A DNA stretch of 64,000 nucleotides from Lentzea terrae (GTDB lineage Bacteria; Actinomycetota; Actinomycetes; Mycobacteriales; Pseudonocardiaceae). Both the position numbers and the translations under genes were made by a program. Shown here piece after piece: positions 55,476-63,148 of this stretch. Under the pieces are notes generated by a model that saw only the letters and a program-made list of their open reading frames with translations, ran no database searches and was not told where the DNA came from. The stretch is from NCBI RefSeq assembly GCF_003265345.1, contig NZ_QFWW01000004.1, positions 93,846 through 157,845 of the forward strand, in the 5' to 3' direction. Position 1 is the stretch's first letter, and each line of letters starts with the position of its first letter.

Positions 55476-55832
55476 ATGGCGACGAACGTCTCCGGCTGCC
55501 TGGTGAAGATCCTGCTGTTCCTGCTGGGCGTGGTGATGGGCACGGGCCTCACCGCGGTGGCGGGCGTGGTGATGTTCGTGCCCGACCGCACGACCGTCAG
55601 CAGCGTGGCTCCGACCTCCACCGCACCGGGCGTGTACGTGAAGAAGGTCGAACGGCTCGTCGGCGGCACCTACTACGAGATCTGGCTGGGCCCGACTGCG
55701 GACCGCGGCCACGTCGTGACGGTGCCGGCCGGCTGGGAACACGACCCGGACCGCGAGACGACCTCCGACGGCATGCGCCTGAAGTTCGACAACGGAGGCG
55801 AGATCTTCGTCCCCAAGGCCAGTTACTCCTGA
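55476..55832 (+). CDS. Small secreted or membrane-anchored hypothetical protein
   Basis: A 118-residue protein with an N-terminal membrane helix (CLVKILLFLLGVVMGTGLTA) and an outside domain with VYVKKVERLVGGTYYEIWLG and GMRLKFDNGGEIFVP. ATG 55476 has GAGG nine bases upstream. No family is recognised. It stands alone between divergent Nudix and the Gfo/Idh gene. Confidence 0.7.
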   Translation: MATNVSGCLVKILLFLLGVVMGTGLTAVAGVVMFVPDRTTVSSVAPTSTAPGVYVKKVERLVGGTYYEIWLGPTADRGHVVTVPAGWEHDPDRETTSDGMRLKFDNGGEIFVPKASYS

Positions 55833-55840
55833 GGCAGGAT

Positions 55841-56737
55841 GTGCGAGTGGACGAACAACTGCGCGTAGGACTTGTCGGTGCGGGCCCGTGGGCTCAGATG
55901 ATCCACGCTCCCGGCATCGCGAACCACCCCGGCACGACGCTGACCGGCGTGTGGGCGCGCCGCCCGGAAGCAGCAGCCTCCCTGGCCGCTGCTCACGGCG
56001 CCGAACCGTTCGCGGACTACGCCTCCCTTTTGTCCACTGTGGACGCAGTCGCGTTCTGCGTGCCGCCGGACGTCCAGGGCCCCATGGCTCTCGAAGCCGC
56101 GCGTGCGGGCAAGCACCTGGTCCTGGAGAAGCCGATCGCGTCGTCGGTGGAGGAGGCTTCGAGGTTGGCTGAGGCGGTGTCCGACGCCGGCGTCGCCTCG
56201 CTGGTCGTGCTGACCCGCCGCTACGCCCCGGAGACCAAGGAAATGCTGGCCCAGCTGCACCGCACCGGCGGCTGGACCGGAGCCGACAGCCGCTGGCTGG
56301 CGGGCGCACTGCTGGACGGTCCGTTCTCGAACTCCCCGTGGCGCCACGAGAAGGGCGCCCTGGACGACGTCGGCCCGCACGCGTTCGACCTGCTGGACGC
56401 GGCCCTGGGCGAGATCACCGACGTGATCGCCGCGAACGTCTCGTCGACCGGCCTGTGGCAGCTGATCCTGCAGCACGAGGGCGGCGCCACGAGCACGGTG
56501 TCGCTGTGCCTGTCGCTGCCGATGCAGCCGCCGTTCGCCGATTTCACGATCTTTGGAACCAACGGCCACCGAACGCTGTCCAACCGTGACACCCCTGCTT
56601 TGGACTGCTTCACCAACCTGCTCGACGACTTCGTGGCCATGGTGCACAGCGGCACCACGACCCACGAGTGCGACGTGCGCCGCGGCCTGCACCTGCAACG
56701 GATCATCGATCTCGCGAGGCGCAAGGCCGCGCGCTAG
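55841..56737 (+). CDS. Gfo/Idh/MocA-family NAD(P)-dependent oxidoreductase
   Basis: A 298-residue dehydrogenase with the Rossmann motif VGLVGAGPWAQMIHAPGIA, HLVLEKPIASSVEEA as the EKP catalytic Lys and ALDDVGPHAFDLLDAALG as the GPHxxD site. The family oxidises sugars or related polyols. GTG 55841 or GTG 55847 could be the start; both follow a GAGG/AGGA. It lies 4 bp into the convergent HIT gene. Confidence 0.88.
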   Translation: MRVDEQLRVGLVGAGPWAQMIHAPGIANHPGTTLTGVWARRPEAAASLAAAHGAEPFADYASLLSTVDAVAFCVPPDVQGPMALEAARAGKHLVLEKPIASSVEEASRLAEAVSDAGVASLVVLTRRYAPETKEMLAQLHRTGGWTGADSRWLAGALLDGPFSNSPWRHEKGALDDVGPHAFDLLDAALGEITDVIAANVSSTGLWQLILQHEGGATSTVSLCLSLPMQPPFADFTIFGTNGHRTLSNRDTPALDCFTNLLDDFVAMVHSGTTTHECDVRRGLHLQRIIDLARRKAAR

Positions 56738-57159
56738 AAGTACCCGCGAAGGATTGTGCTGAGTGCGTCGGCGTCACCGGTCGGCGCATCCGGCCAATCC
56801 TCGTGCCACGCCAACGCTTCCGGCGTCCCGCGATGCCGCACGAACACGTGCTGGTGGAAGTGCGCCGCCACCGCACGCCCCACAACGGCCGAGAACACGA
56901 ACTCGGGATCCAGCTCGGCCCGCAGCCCTGCCGCCGCCAGCCGTACCGCGCGAGCCACCGCCTCTGCCTCCGCGACCGTGAGCAAGTCCAAAGTCGCGAC
57001 ATGCCGCCGCGTCTCCACGAACAGATGCCCGAGCATCCCCACGGGCCGGTGCGAGACGACAAGCAGATCAGACGACCACACCACTGGTCCGACCAGCGGC
57101 CCGAACCCTCGGTGCTTGGCGCAGACCAGGCATCCGTCCGTCACCGACTGAGACGACAT
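56734..57159 (-). CDS. HIT-family hydrolase
   Basis: A 141-residue protein. The HIT motif reads AAHFHQHVFVRH (H-phi-H-phi-H), with a Cys pair near the start (GCLVCAKH). The conserved FVETRRHVATLDLLTVAEAE region matches nucleotide-binding HIT proteins that hydrolyse dinucleoside polyphosphates or AMP conjugates. It is divergent from the DnaN-like gene across 57 bp. Confidence 0.88.
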   Translation of the reverse strand: MSSQSVTDGCLVCAKHRGFGPLVGPVVWSSDLLVVSHRPVGMLGHLFVETRRHVATLDLLTVAEAEAVARAVRLAAAGLRAELDPEFVFSAVVGRAVAAHFHQHVFVRHRGTPEALAWHEDWPDAPTGDADALSTILRGYF

Positions 57160-57216
57160 GCTTGCGCTCCGTTCCCACGTCCGAAATTGTCAGACCCGCT
57201 CGCTAGCGTCCCAGGC

Positions 57217-58308
57217 ATGGATCTCACCGTCACGACTGCCGAGCTGGCCGGTGCCGCCGCCGAGGTGGCGCGGCTGTTGCCCGCTCGCGTGCTCGACCCC
57301 GTGCTGGCTGGACTCCGCATCAAGGCCAGCCAGGGCGTGGAGATCGCAGGCAGCGACCGCGAGCACGGCGTGCGGCTGACCGTGCACGCCACCGTCCACA
57401 CCGAAGGCGAGGTGCTCGTGCCCGCGAAGCCGCTGGCGGCGACCCTCCAGGCGCTGGACGAGCAGCAGGTGCGGCTCAAGGTCGAAGGTCAACGGCTGGC
57501 GATCCGCACGCCGAACTCGAGGTTCGCGCTCCCGCTCCTCGACCTGCACGACCATCCCGGCATCCCGGACCTGCCACCGCGACAGGGCTACGTCGAGGCC
57601 GACCACCTGAAGATCCTCGCCGCGGTCGCGACAGCCGCGAGCAAAGAGGACGCGTTGCCGATCTTCACCGGCGTCCGGATCCAGTCGGACGAGCACCGGC
57701 TGCACGTCATGGCGACCGACCGCTACCGCATGGCCTACGCGACGCTGCCGTGGGAACAAGCAGGCCACCTGGACCTGTTGGTCCCAGCGAAGCCGATCAT
57801 CGAGGCGGCCCGGCAGGCCCAGGGCAGGGTCGCGCTGCACGCCAACGAGGACCGCATCGGCCTCGCCTGGGACAACAACGAGATCTCCACCGCACTGCTG
57901 GCCGCTCCGTTTCCGGACGACCGGGCGCGCCGACTCCTGGAGGCAGTCATCGACAGCACGGTCCTCGTGGACGCGGACGCCCTCGCCCGCGCCGTTCGCC
58001 GAGCCACGCCCTACGGAGGCCCGCACCAGGCGGTCACCCTCCAGGTCGAGGACAGCGAGATCAGGGTCAAGGGCAGCGACCCGCAGCAGGGCGAGTCCGA
58101 GGAGTTCGTCAAGGCCACCGTGGAGGGCGACCGGCTGACCAAGACGTTCCAGGCCCGCTACCTCGCGGACGCGCTGAAGGCGTTCGCAGGCCGCCGGATC
58201 GAGTTGAAGATCCAGGACGGCCTGCGGTCCACCGTGCTCACCTCGACCCCGGGCGAAGACGGCGTAGAGCTGACGTACCTCGTGGTGCCCGTGCGCTCGG
58301 TTGCTTAG
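57217..58308 (+). CDS. DNA polymerase III beta subunit (sliding clamp) paralogue
   Basis: A 363-residue DnaN-like protein. Three clamp domains are visible: about 1-117 (LTVTTAELAGAAAEVARLLP; DREHGVRLTVHA), about 120-238 (DHLKILAAVATAASKEDALP; LHVMATDRYRMAYATLPW) and about 240-363 (VLVDADALARAVRRATPYGG; KTFQARYLADALKAFAGRRI), with the clamp-ending LTYLVVPVRSVA. The canonical dnaN lies beside dnaA at oriC, whereas this one sits among cell-envelope and stress genes, so it is probably a second clamp. ATG 57217 fixes domain one. Confidence 0.9.
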   Translation: MDLTVTTAELAGAAAEVARLLPARVLDPVLAGLRIKASQGVEIAGSDREHGVRLTVHATVHTEGEVLVPAKPLAATLQALDEQQVRLKVEGQRLAIRTPNSRFALPLLDLHDHPGIPDLPPRQGYVEADHLKILAAVATAASKEDALPIFTGVRIQSDEHRLHVMATDRYRMAYATLPWEQAGHLDLLVPAKPIIEAARQAQGRVALHANEDRIGLAWDNNEISTALLAAPFPDDRARRLLEAVIDSTVLVDADALARAVRRATPYGGPHQAVTLQVEDSEIRVKGSDPQQGESEEFVKATVEGDRLTKTFQARYLADALKAFAGRRIELKIQDGLRSTVLTSTPGEDGVELTYLVVPVRSVA

Positions 58309-58361
58309 GAAACGCAGGGCCCCCGCGTTCCCCTGACGGAAACGCAGGGCCCCCGTGTTCC
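58308..58361. repeat. Two 24-nt direct repeats, each an imperfect palindrome
   Basis: Units at 58308-58331 and 58338-58361 differ by one base in the middle of the second half (CGCG against CGTG), separated by six bases. Each can fold as a hairpin because its GGAAACGC start pairs with its GCGTTCC end. The array fills the gap between two convergent genes, so it may act as a bidirectional terminator. Confidence 0.85.
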
Positions 58362-58365
58362 GCGG

Positions 58366-59622
58366 TCAGCGAGCGGCGAGGTCCATCTCGGCGCGCGACG
58401 GCAGCGGCTCCTCGGAGCGAGGCACGCCCCGGCGGACCGTGCCGCGCAGCAGCCACACCGCCGCGGCGATCAGCAGCCCGGCCACGCCGGAGGCGATGAA
58501 CGCCGGCCGCGTGCCGAAGTGCTCGATCAGCTGACCGGACAGGCCCTGGCCGATGGCGAGGCCGACGGTCACCGAGGTGATCACCCAGCCGAACGCCTCC
58601 GCGGCCATGCCGTTGGGCGTGACCTGCTCGATCGCGGCGGAGTGCGCGGTCGACTGCGGCGTGATCAGCGTGCCGACCACGAACAGCGCGATGCCGAGGC
58701 CCACGAGCGTCAACGGAATAGCCAGCAGCAGCGACAGCAGTCCGAACCCGGCCAGCAGCACCGGCAGCCGCAGGTGCATCGGGCGCGGCCACGGGCGCAT
58801 GCCGTAGAGCACGCCGAAGACCACCGAGCTGATCGACCACAGCGACAGCATCAGGCCGCCCATCGAGGCGTGGCCCGCGGCCTTCGCGAACGCCGGCACG
58901 GCCACCTCGACGAAACCGATCGTCACGCCGAAGCCCAGCGCCGCCAGTGCGACGGTCCGCATGCCGGGGTAGGCGAACGCACCGAGCAGTGGGCGCGGGG
59001 CCTGAACGACGGGACCCCAGGCGCGCACGACGGGGTTGAACGCGAACCACAGCGCACCGAAGACCATCATCACGGCCCCGGCGACCACACCGGTGCCCGC
59101 CCACGGCGCCGCCAGCAGCAGACCGGCGAGACCCGGCCCGAGAATGAAGAAGACCTCCATGCTGATCGACTCGTAGGCGTAGGCCGCCATCCGCGTCGCG
59201 CCGGCGGGCACCATCCGCTCCCACAGCGCACGAGAGGCCGAGCCCACCATCGGTTCCGAAGCTCCGACACCGAGGGCCAGCGGGACCAGCACGAACACCG
59301 AAGCACCAGCCTCGACGGCGAGCACCGAGGTGGTGACGAACAGAGCGAACAGCCCGGTCACGAACATCAACGGCCGGGTGGGGCCGAAGCGGTCCATCAG
59401 CCGGCCCTGGACGACGGAGCCGAGAGCAACGCCCACCAGCGCCGCCGCCGAGACCATGCCGGCGACCGCGAACGAACCCGTCGCGCGCTCGACGTAGAGC
59501 AGCAGCGAGAGCCCGACCATCGCGATCGGGAGGCGGGCGAGCAGAGACGCGACCACGGGGCCGCGCATGCCAGGGGTCGTCAGGGCGGCACGGTAGTCGG
59601 AGAGACGGGCGGAGTGGGACAT
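58366..59622 (-). CDS. MFS transporter (same subfamily as the 27-30 kb pair)
   Basis: A 418-residue twelve-helix carrier. It shares the layout of the MFS twins at 27467 and 28657 (N-terminal LTTPGMRGPVVASLLARLPI, SVVQGRLMDRFGPTRPLMFV loop, AYAYESISMEVFFILGPGLA). Such carriers are often drug or metabolite exporters. An inverted repeat TGGTAC-GGAT-GTACCA lies 21-36 bp upstream, suggesting local repression. Confidence 0.9.
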   Translation of the reverse strand: MSHSARLSDYRAALTTPGMRGPVVASLLARLPIAMVGLSLLLYVERATGSFAVAGMVSAAALVGVALGSVVQGRLMDRFGPTRPLMFVTGLFALFVTTSVLAVEAGASVFVLVPLALGVGASEPMVGSASRALWERMVPAGATRMAAYAYESISMEVFFILGPGLAGLLLAAPWAGTGVVAGAVMMVFGALWFAFNPVVRAWGPVVQAPRPLLGAFAYPGMRTVALAALGFGVTIGFVEVAVPAFAKAAGHASMGGLMLSLWSISSVVFGVLYGMRPWPRPMHLRLPVLLAGFGLLSLLLAIPLTLVGLGIALFVVGTLITPQSTAHSAAIEQVTPNGMAAEAFGWVITSVTVGLAIGQGLSGQLIEHFGTRPAFIASGVAGLLIAAAVWLLRGTVRRGVPRSEEPLPSRAEMDLAAR

Positions 59623-59624
59623 GC

Positions 59625-59658
59625 GTACCAGTATGCCAAACTTGGTACGGATGTACCA
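59625..59658. promoter_or_regulatory. GTACCA inverted-repeat operator for the MFS gene
   Basis: TGGTACGGATGTACCA (59643-59658) is a perfect 6-4-6 inverted repeat, and a further GTACCA half-site is at 59625-59630, just upstream of the MFS ATG at 59622. A repressor such as a TetR or ArsR protein could bind here. No regulator gene lies next to it. Confidence 0.65.
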
Positions 59659-59892
59659 GATCGGGTGCGCGGGGTCACCATGGTTGCGATTGGGTCACAG
59701 GAATGGGATGACCGGGTGAAACATGCAACGAATCGGCCACTCAGGAGGTCCTTGAGGGTGAAAGGGCTTGAGTGGTCGGGGTGGAGACGTGCGAAAGTTG
59801 ACTCATCCACCGAGACCAACCTCTGGCTTGAGGGTCGGGGCCTGCGCGCCAGAGGGATGGAAGGCACGGTTCGTCGGGGGATGGGCCGTGCA
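59659..59892. other. Intergenic stretch without a supported gene
   Basis: About 234 bp between the MFS operator and the crp terminator. A short plus-strand frame is open but has no ribosome-binding site, no conserved feature and ends inside the terminator, so I list no gene. It may hold the MFS promoter. Confidence 0.5.
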
Positions 59893-59942
59893 ACACAAAG
59901 GACCGGTGCGCCACGTCGGGGGTGGCGCCCGGTCCTTTGTGT
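59893..59942. terminator. Long stem-loop terminator downstream of crp
   Basis: ACACAAAGGACCGG (59893-59906) pairs with CCGGTCCTTTGTGT (59929-59942), and the inner GCGCCAC/GTGGCGC extends it, giving about 21 bp with one small internal mismatch. On the minus strand it starts ten bases after the crp stop. Confidence 0.85.
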
Positions 59943-59952
59943 GTAACCAGCC

Positions 59953-60627
59953 TTAACGGGCCCGGCGAGCCAACCGCTCGGGGTCCAGGATCAGCACGCT
60001 CTTGCCTTCGAGCCGCAGCCAACCGCGGTGCGCGAAGTCGGCGAGCGCCTTGTTCACGGTCTCGCGGGACGCGCCGACGAACTGCGCGATCTCCTCCTGC
60101 GTCAGATCGTGCGTGACGCGGAGCAGGCCGGCCTCCTGCGAACCGAAGCGCTGTGCGAGCTGCAGCAACGCCTTGGCCACGCGGCCGGGCACGTCCGTGA
60201 AGATCAGGTCGGCCAGCATCGAGTTCGTCCGGCGCAGCCTGCGAGCCAGGGCCCGCAGCAGCTGCTCGGCGATCTCCGGCCGGTTGGTGATCCACTGCCG
60301 GAGCGCGGGGCGGTCCATGGACACCGCGCGCACCTCGGTCACCGTCGTCGCGGTCGACGTGCGGGGGCCGGGATCGAAAATGGACAGTTCGCCGAACATG
60401 TCGGAGGGTCCGAAGATCCCCAACAGGTTCTCGCGGCCGTCCGGCGACTTGCGGCCGATCTTCACCTTGCCGGACTGGATGATGTACAGGCGATCGCCCG
60501 GCTCACCCTCCGCGAAGATCACGTGGCCACGCGGGAACTCCACCGTCTCCAGAGTCTGCGCCAGCGCCTCTGCGGCTGCCGGGTCAACTCCCTGGAAGAT
60601 GCCCGCTCGCGCCAGGGTCTCGTCCAC
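59953..60627 (-). CDS. crp: Crp/Fnr-family cAMP-responsive transcriptional regulator
   Basis: A 224-residue protein, the same length as M. tuberculosis CRP (Rv3676). The cyclic nucleotide-binding domain contains [20 protein letters not shown] and the phosphate-binding cassette [18 protein letters not shown]. The dimer helix ([20 protein letters not shown]) leads to the helix-turn-helix [20 protein letters not shown]. The GTG start has AGGAGGG upstream. In mycobacteria it controls central metabolism and resuscitation genes. Confidence 0.96.
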   Translation of the reverse strand: MDETLARAGIFQGVDPAAAEALAQTLETVEFPRGHVIFAEGEPGDRLYIIQSGKVKIGRKSPDGRENLLGIFGPSDMFGELSIFDPGPRTSTATTVTEVRAVSMDRPALRQWITNRPEIAEQLLRALARRLRRTNSMLADLIFTDVPGRVAKALLQLAQRFGSQEAGLLRVTHDLTQEEIAQFVGASRETVNKALADFAHRGWLRLEGKSVLILDPERLARRAR

Positions 60628-60661
60628 CTCGTCCCTCCTAATCGACGCGACGGCACGCCTA

Positions 60662-60677
60662 CCACCATCTTTGGTGG
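60662..60677. promoter_or_regulatory. Short hairpin/palindrome in the crp 5' region
   Basis: CCACCA (60662-60667), TCTT, TGGTGG (60672-60677) form a perfect 6-bp stem 35-50 bp upstream of the crp start codon. It may be an operator or an mRNA hairpin in the leader. No canonical TGTGA-N6-TCACA CRP site is evident in the 206-bp gap. Confidence 0.35.
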
Positions 60678-60833
60678 AGTCAGCGCCGTGCCGCCGATCA
60701 CTGCGTTGCAGTCTAAGGGCTGCGTTGTGGATCGCCGCTCGGCTCGCCGTCTTACTAGGAACAACCCGACTGACTCGATCCAGAGCCCGACGAACCAGTT
60801 TACGCCATTCGGGTGGCTGTCAGGACACCGCCG

Positions 60834-61073
60834 TCAGCGGACGCGCTTGCGCACCGAGCCGCGGCCACGCCGACGCAGGCGGAACAGTTCCAGGGCGCGA
60901 CCGATGCCGTGTCCGTAGAGCGCCTTGACCTCATCGGGCCTGGCGGACTCCAGGAACTCCTCGACCTCGTTCTCCTGCACGGCGACGTGCCGGAGCTTCG
61001 CTTCGACGCGCTCCATGAAGAGCGCGAAGAACATGATCACGATCGGGACGACGATCACAAACCAGGCAGTCAT
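60834..61073 (-). CDS. Small membrane protein next to crp
   Basis: A 79-residue protein with an N-terminal helix ([17 protein letters not shown]) and a charged tail ([33 protein letters not shown]). The mycobacterial locus also has a small membrane protein here (Rv3675). It is divergent from nth; function unknown. Confidence 0.8.
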   Translation of the reverse strand: MTAWFVIVVPIVIMFFALFMERVEAKLRHVAVQENEVEEFLESARPDEVKALYGHGIGRALELFRLRRRGRGSVRKRVR

Positions 61074-61140
61074 GATGCTCCGCAGTGTGGCGCATGTGGG
61101 ATTCGAGTACGCGTCTAGGGGGTCGTGTCGGCGTGTTGAC

Positions 61141-61146
61141 TACGCT
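61141..61146 (+). promoter_or_regulatory. -10 element for leaderless nth transcription
   Basis: TACGCT (TANNNT form) ends six bases before the GTG start of nth at 61153. No Shine-Dalgarno precedes that GTG. This spacing puts transcription start on the start codon itself, the usual leaderless layout in actinobacteria. The -35 box is not convincing. Confidence 0.45.
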
Positions 61147-61152
61147 GAATCA

Positions 61153-61917
61153 GTGCCCGCAACCAAGAAACCGGAAACCAAACTCGGCTTGACCCGCAGG
61201 GCCCGCCGGATGGTGCGCGTGCTTGCCGAGGGGTATCCCGACGCGCACTGCGAGCTGGACTTCACGACGCCACTCGAACTGATCGTGGCGGTCGTGCTGT
61301 CCGCGCAGTGCACCGACAAGAAGGTCAACGAGGTCACTCCCGCGCTCTTCGCGAAGTACCCGACGGCCGCCGACTACGCCGGCGCCGACCGGGTCGAACT
61401 CGAAGAGATGATCCGCCCGACCGGTTTCTACCGGAACAAGGCAACGTCTCTGCTCGGTCTCGGTGCTGCTCTGGTGGAGCAGTACGACGGTGTGGTTCCC
61501 GGCACTCTGGAGGAGCTGGTCAAGCTCCCAGGTGTAGGACGCAAGACCGCCAACGTGGTTCTGGGCAACGCGTTCGATGTGCCCGGCATCACAGTCGACA
61601 CCCACTTCGGCCGGCTCGTCCGCCGCTGGGGCTGGACCGACCTCGAGGACGCGGTCAAGGTCGAGCACGCGGTCGGCGAGCTCATCGAGAAGCGCGACTG
61701 GACGATGGCCTCGCACTGGATCATCTTCCACGGTCGCCGCGTCTGCCACGCCAAAACCCCTGCGTGCGGTGCATGTCTGCTGATGAAGGACTGCCCCTCG
61801 TACGGCCTCGGCCCCGAGGACCCGGTCAAGGCCGCGAAGCTCGTGAAGGGTGACGAGAAGCCGCACCTGCTCGAGCTCGCCGACCGGGTCCGGTCCGGTG
61901 AGAAGCTGGTGGGGTGA
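61153..61917 (+). CDS. nth: Endonuclease III (DNA glycosylase/AP lyase)
   Basis: A 254-residue base-excision repair enzyme for oxidised pyrimidines. The helix-hairpin-helix [14 protein letters not shown] contains catalytic Lys131, and Asp149 is in [12 protein letters not shown] [4Fe-4S] cluster is held by Cys198, 205, 208 and 214 (C-X6-C-X2-C-X5-C). GTG 61153 fits a leaderless start. It is followed by a TlpA-like gene with GTGA overlap. Confidence 0.96.
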   Translation: MPATKKPETKLGLTRRARRMVRVLAEGYPDAHCELDFTTPLELIVAVVLSAQCTDKKVNEVTPALFAKYPTAADYAGADRVELEEMIRPTGFYRNKATSLLGLGAALVEQYDGVVPGTLEELVKLPGVGRKTANVVLGNAFDVPGITVDTHFGRLVRRWGWTDLEDAVKVEHAVGELIEKRDWTMASHWIIFHGRRVCHAKTPACGACLLMKDCPSYGLGPEDPVKAAKLVKGDEKPHLLELADRVRSGEKLVG

Positions 61918-62477
61918 ACAACCGCAAGCGCTGGCTCGTCCTCGTGCTCGTCGTGGGTGTGGCGGGCGTCGTGGCGCTGTGGCCCCGTGACAGGTCACCG
62001 GAACCGCCGCCCACCTCGACCCGCCCGTCCCAGGACGTCGTCGCGTTGCGTCAGCAGGCACAGCTGCGGCCGTGCGTCCCAGGGGGCGAAGGCGGCGTGG
62101 ACGTGACCTGCCTCGGCGACGGCACCCGGACGGCCCTCGCGCTGAAGGGGCCGCTCCTGATCAACTTCTGGGCGACCTGGTGCCAGCCGTGCCAGGAGGA
62201 GCTGCCCGTGCTCGAAACGTATGCGAAGCAACCAGGTGCGGTCCCGGTCGTCCCAGTTCTTGTGGACAGCAGGGAAGCCGACGGCCTGGAGCTGCTCGCG
62301 CGGCTCGGCGTGCGGCTGCCCTCGGTCTACGACAGCTCGGACGAGCTGCGCAAGCGCGTCAAGGCGCCGATAACGCTGCCCGCTACGTACTACGTGGCAG
62401 CGGACGGTTTGGTCCGGCGGATCACGGATCCGCCGGTCTTCACGGCGCCGGAGCAGGTGGAGAAGGCGGTTCGATGA
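61914..62477 (+). CDS. TlpA/ResA-like membrane-tethered thioredoxin
   Basis: A 187-residue exported thioredoxin-fold protein. The N-terminal helix [18 protein letters not shown] anchors it outside the membrane. The active site is [11 protein letters not shown] with Cys90 and Cys93. An extra Cys pair (54 and 66) lies before the fold, as in several actinobacterial TlpA proteins. It probably reduces disulfides, for example in cytochrome c maturation or other exported proteins. It overlaps nth (GTGA) and the CoA Nudix gene (ATGA). Confidence 0.93.
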   Translation: MNNRKRWLVLVLVVGVAGVVALWPRDRSPEPPPTSTRPSQDVVALRQQAQLRPCVPGGEGGVDVTCLGDGTRTALALKGPLLINFWATWCQPCQEELPVLETYAKQPGAVPVVPVLVDSREADGLELLARLGVRLPSVYDSSDELRKRVKAPITLPATYYVAADGLVRRITDPPVFTAPEQVEKAVR

Positions 62478-63133
62478 CGGAGGCAACAGAGCCACCCGAC
62501 TGGATGCAGCGCCTGGCCAAGGCCACCGAGACGATCGACGCTCGATCGTTCATGCGGGACCCGCGGGCGCCGACGCGCGCCTACCGCGAGGCGGCCGTGC
62601 TGATGTTGTTCGGCGAGGACGAGGTCCACGGGCCGGACGTGTTGTTGCTGCGTCGCGCGGACACCCTGGGCTCGCATCCCGGCCAGGTCGCGTTCCCCGG
62701 CGGGGCGTCCGACCCGACCGACGACGGACCCGTCGCCACCGCATTACGCGAGGCTTACGAGGAGACCGGTGTACTTGCGTCAGGAGTGAGACCGCTCGCC
62801 CTGTTGCCGGAGCTGTACGTGCCGGTGTCGGGGTTCGTGGTCACACCCGTGCTCGCCTACTGGGAACAGCCGAGCCCCGTCGCACCTGTCGACCCGGCGG
62901 AGACCGCCGCCGTCGCACGGGTGCCGGTCGCGCACCTCGCCGATCCTGCGAACCGGTTCCGGGTGCGCCACCCTGCGGGTTACGTCGGAGCGGCCTTCTC
63001 CGCGCCGGGCATGCTGGTGTGGGGCTTCACCGCGGGGTTGATCAACGGCCTGATCGCACTCGGCGGCTGGGAACAGCCGTGGGATGCGACCGATGTGCGT
63101 GACCTTGAACTAGCGTTGCGCGCTACACAGTGA
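62474..63133 (+). CDS. CoA pyrophosphatase-type Nudix hydrolase
   Basis: A 219-residue enzyme. The UPF0035 signature LLRRADTLGSHPGQVAFPGG precedes the Nudix box GASDPTDDGPVATALREAYE. This combination marks CoA diphosphatases (NudL/NUDT7/8), which cut CoA to 4'-phosphopantetheine. ATG 62474 overlaps the TlpA-like stop. The mycobacterial counterpart Rv3672c sits in the same position before marP. Confidence 0.94.
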   Translation: MTEATEPPDWMQRLAKATETIDARSFMRDPRAPTRAYREAAVLMLFGEDEVHGPDVLLLRRADTLGSHPGQVAFPGGASDPTDDGPVATALREAYEETGVLASGVRPLALLPELYVPVSGFVVTPVLAYWEQPSPVAPVDPAETAAVARVPVAHLADPANRFRVRHPAGYVGAAFSAPGMLVWGFTAGLINGLIALGGWEQPWDATDVRDLELALRATQ

Positions 63134-63148
63134 GGCGGAGGTTCTGGG

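Noticed and set aside
59683-59946. Small plus-strand open frame before crp
   Set aside because: No ribosome-binding site, no recognisable feature, and it ends inside the crp terminator hairpin.
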